A stretch of 14,674 nt of DNA from positions 1 to 14,674 of the forward strand of contig JAZSPG010000069.1 of assembly GCA_045537295.1 (NCBI GenBank), read 5' to 3'. Made by a program: the position numbers and the translations under genes. Below, piece by piece: positions 11,157 to 14,674 of the stretch; position 1 is the first letter of the stretch; the number at the start of each line of letters is the position of its first letter. The stretch comes from Scatosoma sp045537295 (GTDB taxonomy: Bacteria; Bacillota; Clostridia; Christensenellales; Borkfalkiaceae). Below the pieces are notes generated by a model. The model had not been told where the DNA came from. It saw nothing but the letters and a program-made list of their open reading frames with translations, and ran no database searches.

Positions 11157-13748
11157 ATGGAAAAATTCGTTCTTATCGACGGCAACAGTCTTCTAAACCG
11201 CGCGTTTTACGCTACACCGCTTTTTACCACGAAAAACGGTTTGCCGACCAACGCGGTGTTCGGGTTCGTGAAGTTAATGCTGAAAATTATTTCGGATAAA
11301 AAACCGTCGTATTTTGCCGTGGCGTTCGATTTACACGCGCCGACCTTTCGCCATAAATTGTATTCCGACTACAAAGCGGGACGAAAACCTATGCCTGAGG
11401 AATTAGCGGTGCAAATGCCGATAATTAAAGAGGTCTTGAATATTATGCAAATTAAAATTTTGCAAAAAGAGGGCTTTGAGGCGGACGATTTACTGGGTAC
11501 GGTAGCTAAAAAATTCGACGTGCAAACGTATATTTATACGGGGGATAGAGATTCCTATCAGCTGGTAGACAAAACAACCTCCGTTTGCTTTACGCGAAAA
11601 GGCGTTAGTGATATTTTAGAGCTTAATTGTAATAATTTCAAGGACGAAACGGGTTTGACGCCATCGCAAATTATCGATTTGAAAGCGTTAATGGGCGATA
11701 AATCGGATAATATTCCCGGCGTTGAGGGTGTGGGTGAAAAATCGGCTATGACGCTTTTAGAGCGTTTTTACGACCTTGACGGCGTTTACGCGCATTTAGA
11801 CGAAATTACGGGAGCGTTGCATACGAAATTAGAAACGAACAAAGAAAGGGCGTATTTTTCTAAAAATTTAGCGACGATTGATACCCACGTTCCGTTTGAT
11901 TTAGAGCTTTCCGAATGTTTGTTAAAAATACCTTTTCCGTACGTGTTAAAACAAAAATTTGCCGAGCTTGAATTTAAGTCCTTGCAAGCGCTTGAAAATA
12001 TTTTCGAGAAAGAGGGCGAAAAAAGCGAGGAAATTCAAGAAAAAAACGACAAAGCGTTCACTTTTACCGAAGAATACCCCGAAAATATAAACGAGTTCTT
12101 GAAAAAGCTTGACGGGTATCAAAAGCAATTTATTGCCTGCGATATGTCGGAGCTGGAATTTCGGCTTGCGTTATTTAACGAGAACGGTAACGGCACGACG
12201 GAATATATTTTTCCGATAAGAGTTAATTTGTTAGACCCAGGTTTTTTCGAAAACGAGTTAATTTGTATTTATAGACGCGTGTATTCGGGGCAAAACCGCG
12301 TAATCGGTTACAATATAAAGGAAACGATGCACCGCTTACAACAAAACGACGTGGTGTTTAGCGCGCCGTTTGAAGATGTTGCGATATTGAAATGTATTGC
12401 GGACGGCTTAGGTAATTCGGACGGGTTGGCGTATTGTCTTAACCAAAACGGTTTGTCCGATAAAAACAAAGCGGTTGGGCTGTTGCAATTATACCGAATT
12501 TATTATAACGCCTTAAACGAGGACGAGAAAAAATTATACGAACGCGTGGAATTACCGCTCATACCCGTTTTGTTTGATATGGAAAAGACGGGCATGTGTG
12601 TAAATCACGGCGCATTGATGGAATTTTCGTCGAAATTTAACGCAGAAATAGAAGAACTTACCCAAAAAATCTATCAGTTGGCAGGGGAAAAGTTTAATAT
12701 AAATTCGACGCAACAGCTTGGTAAAATTCTCTTTGAAAAGTTGAGAATTGGCAACGGCGTTAAGAAAAATAAAGACAGTAAATCGTATAAAACGACAGCG
12801 GAGGAACTTGAAAAATACGCGGAAAAATCGGAAATTGTCCGTAAAATTTTAAGATACCGTACCGTTCAAAAAATAAACTCGACCTATATCGAGGGGTTTA
12901 AGCCATTAATTAAGAACGGTCGGGTGCATACCACCTACAACCAAAACGTTACGGCTACGGGTAGATTGTCAAGCACGAACCCGAATTTACAAAATATTCC
13001 CGTTCGGACGGACGAGGGAAGAAGTTTGCGCAAACTTTTTACCGCAAGCGAGGGTAACGTTTTGCTTGACGCCGATTATTCGCAAATCGAGCTTAGGCTT
13101 TTGGCTCATTTTTCGGAAAGTAAAGAACTTATAAAGGCGTATTGCGAAAATACCGATATTCACGCGTTGACCGCCTCGCAGGCGTTTGGCGTTCCTATTC
13201 AAGAAGTAACATCGCTAATGCGCCGTTCGGCGAAGGCGGTTAATTTCGGGATAATTTACGGTATTAGCGCGTTTGGGCTTTCTGCGGATTTGGGGATTAG
13301 CGCGAAGAAAGCGCAGGAGTATATCGATAAATATTTTGAAACGTATTCGGGCGTGAAAGAATATATGCAACAAAACGTAGAAAACGCGAAAAACGACGGG
13401 TTTATCAAAACGCTGTTGGGACGCAGGCGGGTGATTAACGAATTGCGTTCGTCTAATTATAATTTACGACAATTCGGTGAGCGCGCCGCGATGAATATGC
13501 CATTGCAAGGTTCAAGTGCGGATATCATAAAAATAGCAATGATTAACGTGTATAATAAGTTGAAAACAGGCGGTTTTAAGGCAAAACTTTTATTGCAGGT
13601 ACACGACGAACTGTTAATCGATTGTCCTAAGGACGAGGTTACCGCCGTTTCCCAAATATTACAAACGGAAATGGAACAGGCTGTAAAATTACGCGTACCG
13701 TTAACCGTCGAGGTCGGCGTGGGCGATAACTGGTATGAATGTAAATAA
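11157..13748 (+). CDS. polA: DNA polymerase I
   Basis: Repair and Okazaki-fragment polymerase, 863 residues, full length. Residues 1 to about 290 form the 5'-nuclease (flap) domain, with VLIDGNSLLNRAF, FDLHAPTFRH, EADDLLGT, TGDRDSYQL and GDKSDNIPGVEGVGEK. The central region (about 305-470) sits where the 3'-5' exonuclease lies, but its catalytic residues are missing. The first motif reads CDMSELEF (Asp329, Ser331 instead of D-x-E), and the N-x3-F/Y-D motif has become NIKETMH, so proofreading is probably absent, as in Bacillus and Thermus Pol I. The polymerase domain is intact: TATGRLSSTNPNLQNIP, motif A DADYSQIELR (from Asp638), motif B RRSAKAVNFGIIYG (Arg689, Lys693, Phe697) and motif C VHDE (His816-Glu818). 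AAGAGG (11141-11146) supports the start. It is followed by coaE, probably on the same transcript. Confidence 0.98.
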   Translation: MEKFVLIDGNSLLNRAFYATPLFTTKNGLPTNAVFGFVKLMLKIISDKKPSYFAVAFDLHAPTFRHKLYSDYKAGRKPMPEELAVQMPIIKEVLNIMQIKILQKEGFEADDLLGTVAKKFDVQTYIYTGDRDSYQLVDKTTSVCFTRKGVSDILELNCNNFKDETGLTPSQIIDLKALMGDKSDNIPGVEGVGEKSAMTLLERFYDLDGVYAHLDEITGALHTKLETNKERAYFSKNLATIDTHVPFDLELSECLLKIPFPYVLKQKFAELEFKSLQALENIFEKEGEKSEEIQEKNDKAFTFTEEYPENINEFLKKLDGYQKQFIACDMSELEFRLALFNENGNGTTEYIFPIRVNLLDPGFFENELICIYRRVYSGQNRVIGYNIKETMHRLQQNDVVFSAPFEDVAILKCIADGLGNSDGLAYCLNQNGLSDKNKAVGLLQLYRIYYNALNEDEKKLYERVELPLIPVLFDMEKTGMCVNHGALMEFSSKFNAEIEELTQKIYQLAGEKFNINSTQQLGKILFEKLRIGNGVKKNKDSKSYKTTAEELEKYAEKSEIVRKILRYRTVQKINSTYIEGFKPLIKNGRVHTTYNQNVTATGRLSSTNPNLQNIPVRTDEGRSLRKLFTASEGNVLLDADYSQIELRLLAHFSESKELIKAYCENTDIHALTASQAFGVPIQEVTSLMRRSAKAVNFGIIYGISAFGLSADLGISAKKAQEYIDKYFETYSGVKEYMQQNVENAKNDGFIKTLLGRRRVINELRSSNYNLRQFGERAAMNMPLQGSSADIIKIAMINVYNKLKTGGFKAKLLLQVHDELLIDCPKDEVTAVSQILQTEMEQAVKLRVPLTVEVGVGDNWYECK

Positions 13749-13750
13749 CC

Positions 13751-13782
13751 GTGAAACTTATTTTGTGAAACAATTTGTATGT
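13751..13782. repeat. 32-bp intergenic repeat, copy 1 (between polA and coaE)
   Basis: The unit starts GTGAAAC and repeats GTGAAAC 14 bp later (13751 and 13765), followed by AATTTGTATGT. It matches the copy at 14403-14434 at 28 of 32 positions. It fills most of the 45-nt gap and ends just before the coaE Shine-Dalgarno. Confidence 0.7.
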
Positions 13783-13793
13783 AGGAGGCGGGT

Positions 13794-14393
13794 ATGGCGA
13801 AAAAACGGATAGCAATAACGGGGGGTATCGGTAGCGGTAAATCTACCGTATTAGCGCTCTTGCGGGAAATGCATTACGCCGTCTTTTCCTGCGACGAAAT
13901 TTATGCGGATTTAATTAAAAGTAAGACTTATATAGAAAAAATTCAAGCCGAATTTCCATACGCCGTAAAAAACGGTGAAATTGACAAACATTCCCTCGCG
14001 GAAACGGTGTTTAATAACCCGCAAAACCGTAAAACGCTAAACGAAATAGCGCATCCTTTGATTATGCAAACGCTTTTTGAAAAAATGAACGAACAAAACG
14101 GAATTGCATTTGCCGAAGTGCCGTTATTATTCGAGGGAAATTATCAATCGCAATTCGACGGGGTTATCGTCGTAATGAGAGAAAGACAAGCGCGGATACG
14201 AGCAATCACAGCGAGGGATAATATTTCAAAATCCCAAGCCGAACAACGCCTAAACGCGCAGTTTGATTACGATAGTCCGCTATCTCAAAAGGTGTTTTTG
14301 GAAACGCACGCGTTCCTTTTGAATAATAATAATGCAACGCAAGCACAATTAAAAGAAAATTTATTCAAAATTATACAAACACTCTCGCTTTAA
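13794..14393 (+). CDS. coaE: Dephospho-CoA kinase
   Basis: Performs the last step of coenzyme A synthesis, phosphorylating the 3'-hydroxyl of dephospho-CoA in the cytosol. At 199 residues it is of normal length. It shows the P-loop GGIGSGKST (10-18), the catalytic-site Asp34 in FSCDEIYADL, an IAHPLI motif and VPLLFE, both typical of CoaE, then a lid region with ARDNISKSQAEQRL. The ATG follows AGGAGG (13783-13788). Placement directly after polA is common in Bacillota. In Bacillus a formamidopyrimidine-DNA glycosylase gene lies between the two, and it is absent here. The gene is bracketed by two copies of a 32-bp repeat. The C-terminus is slightly Asn-rich (NNNNATQ) but the frame is intact. Confidence 0.96.
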   Translation: MAKKRIAITGGIGSGKSTVLALLREMHYAVFSCDEIYADLIKSKTYIEKIQAEFPYAVKNGEIDKHSLAETVFNNPQNRKTLNEIAHPLIMQTLFEKMNEQNGIAFAEVPLLFEGNYQSQFDGVIVVMRERQARIRAITARDNISKSQAEQRLNAQFDYDSPLSQKVFLETHAFLLNNNNATQAQLKENLFKIIQTLSL

Positions 14394-14402
14394 TTTTTAT
14401 TT

Positions 14403-14434
14403 GTGAAACATATTTCGTGAAACAATTTATAAGT
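14403..14434. repeat. 32-bp intergenic repeat, copy 2 (after coaE)
   Basis: Contains GTGAAAC at 14403 and 14417 (14-bp pitch as in copy 1), then AATTTATAAGT. It differs from copy 1 at four positions. It begins 10 nt after the coaE stop, just as copy 1 begins 3 nt after the polA stop. Confidence 0.7.
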
Positions 14435-14463
14435 GCAATAAATACAGGTAATTCTCTTACTGA

Positions 14464-14488
14464 AAAATAGGGGAATTTCCCGTATTTT
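14464..14488 (+). terminator. Possible terminator of polA-coaE
   Basis: An imperfect inverted repeat: AAAATA, a mismatched G, GGGA, loop ATT, TCCC, a mismatched G, TATTTT. The stem has ten pairs with one G-G mismatch, ending in a T-rich stretch (TATTTTATAG). It is weaker than the other terminators in the window, but it is the only candidate after coaE with a T-rich end. Confidence 0.4.
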
Positions 14489-14496
14489 ATAGTATA

Positions 14497-14549
14497 ATGT
14501 GTGACATAGGTATTATGCCTCGCGTAGCATAATACCTATGTGTGACATA
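14497..14549. repeat. 14-bp palindrome overlapped by 12-bp direct repeats
   Basis: The arms CATAGGTATTATGC (14505-14518) and GCATAATACCTATG (14527-14540) are perfect reverse complements around an 8-nt spacer CTCGCGTA. A 12-bp direct repeat ATGTGTGACATA occurs at 14497-14508 and 14538-14549, overlapping both outer ends. No T-run follows on either strand, so it is not an ordinary terminator. It may be a recombinase or regulator site, or a small repeat element; its role is unknown. Confidence 0.65.
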
Positions 14550-14639
14550 ATAAAATTAATAATAAATGGAAAATAATTGCTTTTTTGTTAATTTTTTCAA
14601 AAATATACAAAAAAAATTTATTTTTTTTCAAAATACCCC

Positions 14640-14668
14640 TTGAAATTCAGTGAAAAATATGATAAAAT
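14640..14668 (+). promoter_or_regulatory. Promoter reading out of the window
   Basis: TTGAAA (14640-14645), 17 bp, TAAAAT (14663-14668), with TG one base before the -10 box. Transcription would start at or just past the window end, implying a plus-strand gene immediately downstream. Confidence 0.6.
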
Positions 14669-14674
14669 ATACAT

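Larger units (their letters stand above)
14394..14674. other. AT-rich non-coding right end of the window
   Basis: About 280 nt with no convincing gene on either strand. It holds repeat copy 2, a weak terminator candidate, the palindrome at 14497-14549, a very AT-rich stretch at about 14550-14635 in which nothing else was recognised, and an outward promoter at 14640-14668. Confidence 0.7.

Noticed and set aside
1..14674. CRISPR array, insertion sequence, prophage or tRNA-associated island
   Set aside because: No regularly spaced repeats, transposase, integrase or phage genes were found; the tRNA-Leu has no duplicated 3' end within the window.

Overview
The window looks like a chromosomal segment from a low-to-moderate GC member of the Bacillota, most likely the Clostridia. 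The inference rests on sigma-A-type promoters (TTGnnn, 16-17 bp, TATAAT), strong AGGAGG ribosome binding sites, AT-rich intergenic DNA, a tRNA gene with encoded CCA, a polA-coaE pair, and a Pol I with a degenerate proofreading domain. The species cannot be named from the sequence. No phage, insertion sequence, transposase, integrase or CRISPR array was seen.

Layout. (1) 1-1815, minus strand: groES followed by groEL. The last ~40-45 residues of GroEL lie beyond the window edge. The promoter sits at 1872-1899. (2) 2038-7672, plus strand: one apparent transcription unit of seven genes, running from a promoter at 1972-2000 to a bidirectional terminator at 7686-7712. The first three genes are housekeeping: dCMP deaminase, a cytosolic cyclophilin and purB. 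The last four form a cassette: an HPr-kinase/PEPCK-like kinase, a PqqD-like peptide-binding protein, an S24/S26 (signal-peptidase-like) protease and an ABC exporter. (3) 7714-8595, minus strand: an AraC-family regulator, apparently expressed as a leaderless mRNA, divergent from (4) 8787-10850, plus strand: a NahK-like N-acetylhexosamine 1-kinase and a ROK-family sugar kinase. (5) 10947-11033: tRNA-Leu(CAA) with a strong terminator. (6) 11157-14393, plus strand: polA and coaE. (7) 14394-14674: an AT-rich non-coding tail with several inverted and direct repeats and a promoter reading out of the window.

How the genes may work together. The kinase-PqqD-protease-exporter cassette has the parts list of a RiPP-like (ribosomally made, modified peptide) pathway: a recognition domain for a leader peptide, a peptide kinase, a leader protease and an export pump. 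No precursor gene is visible in or beside it, so the substrate is unknown and presumably encoded elsewhere. This is the most interesting system in the window. The AraC regulator is a good candidate to control the two sugar kinases: a direct repeat with 21-bp pitch lies just upstream of the nahK promoter, as expected for an AraC-type activator site. The remaining genes serve protein folding, nucleotide synthesis, DNA repair and CoA synthesis.

Other structures worth attention are two near-identical 32-bp intergenic repeats that flank coaE, a perfect 14-bp palindrome overlapped by 12-bp direct repeats near the right end, and an 11-bp inverted repeat that abuts the first base of the tRNA gene.
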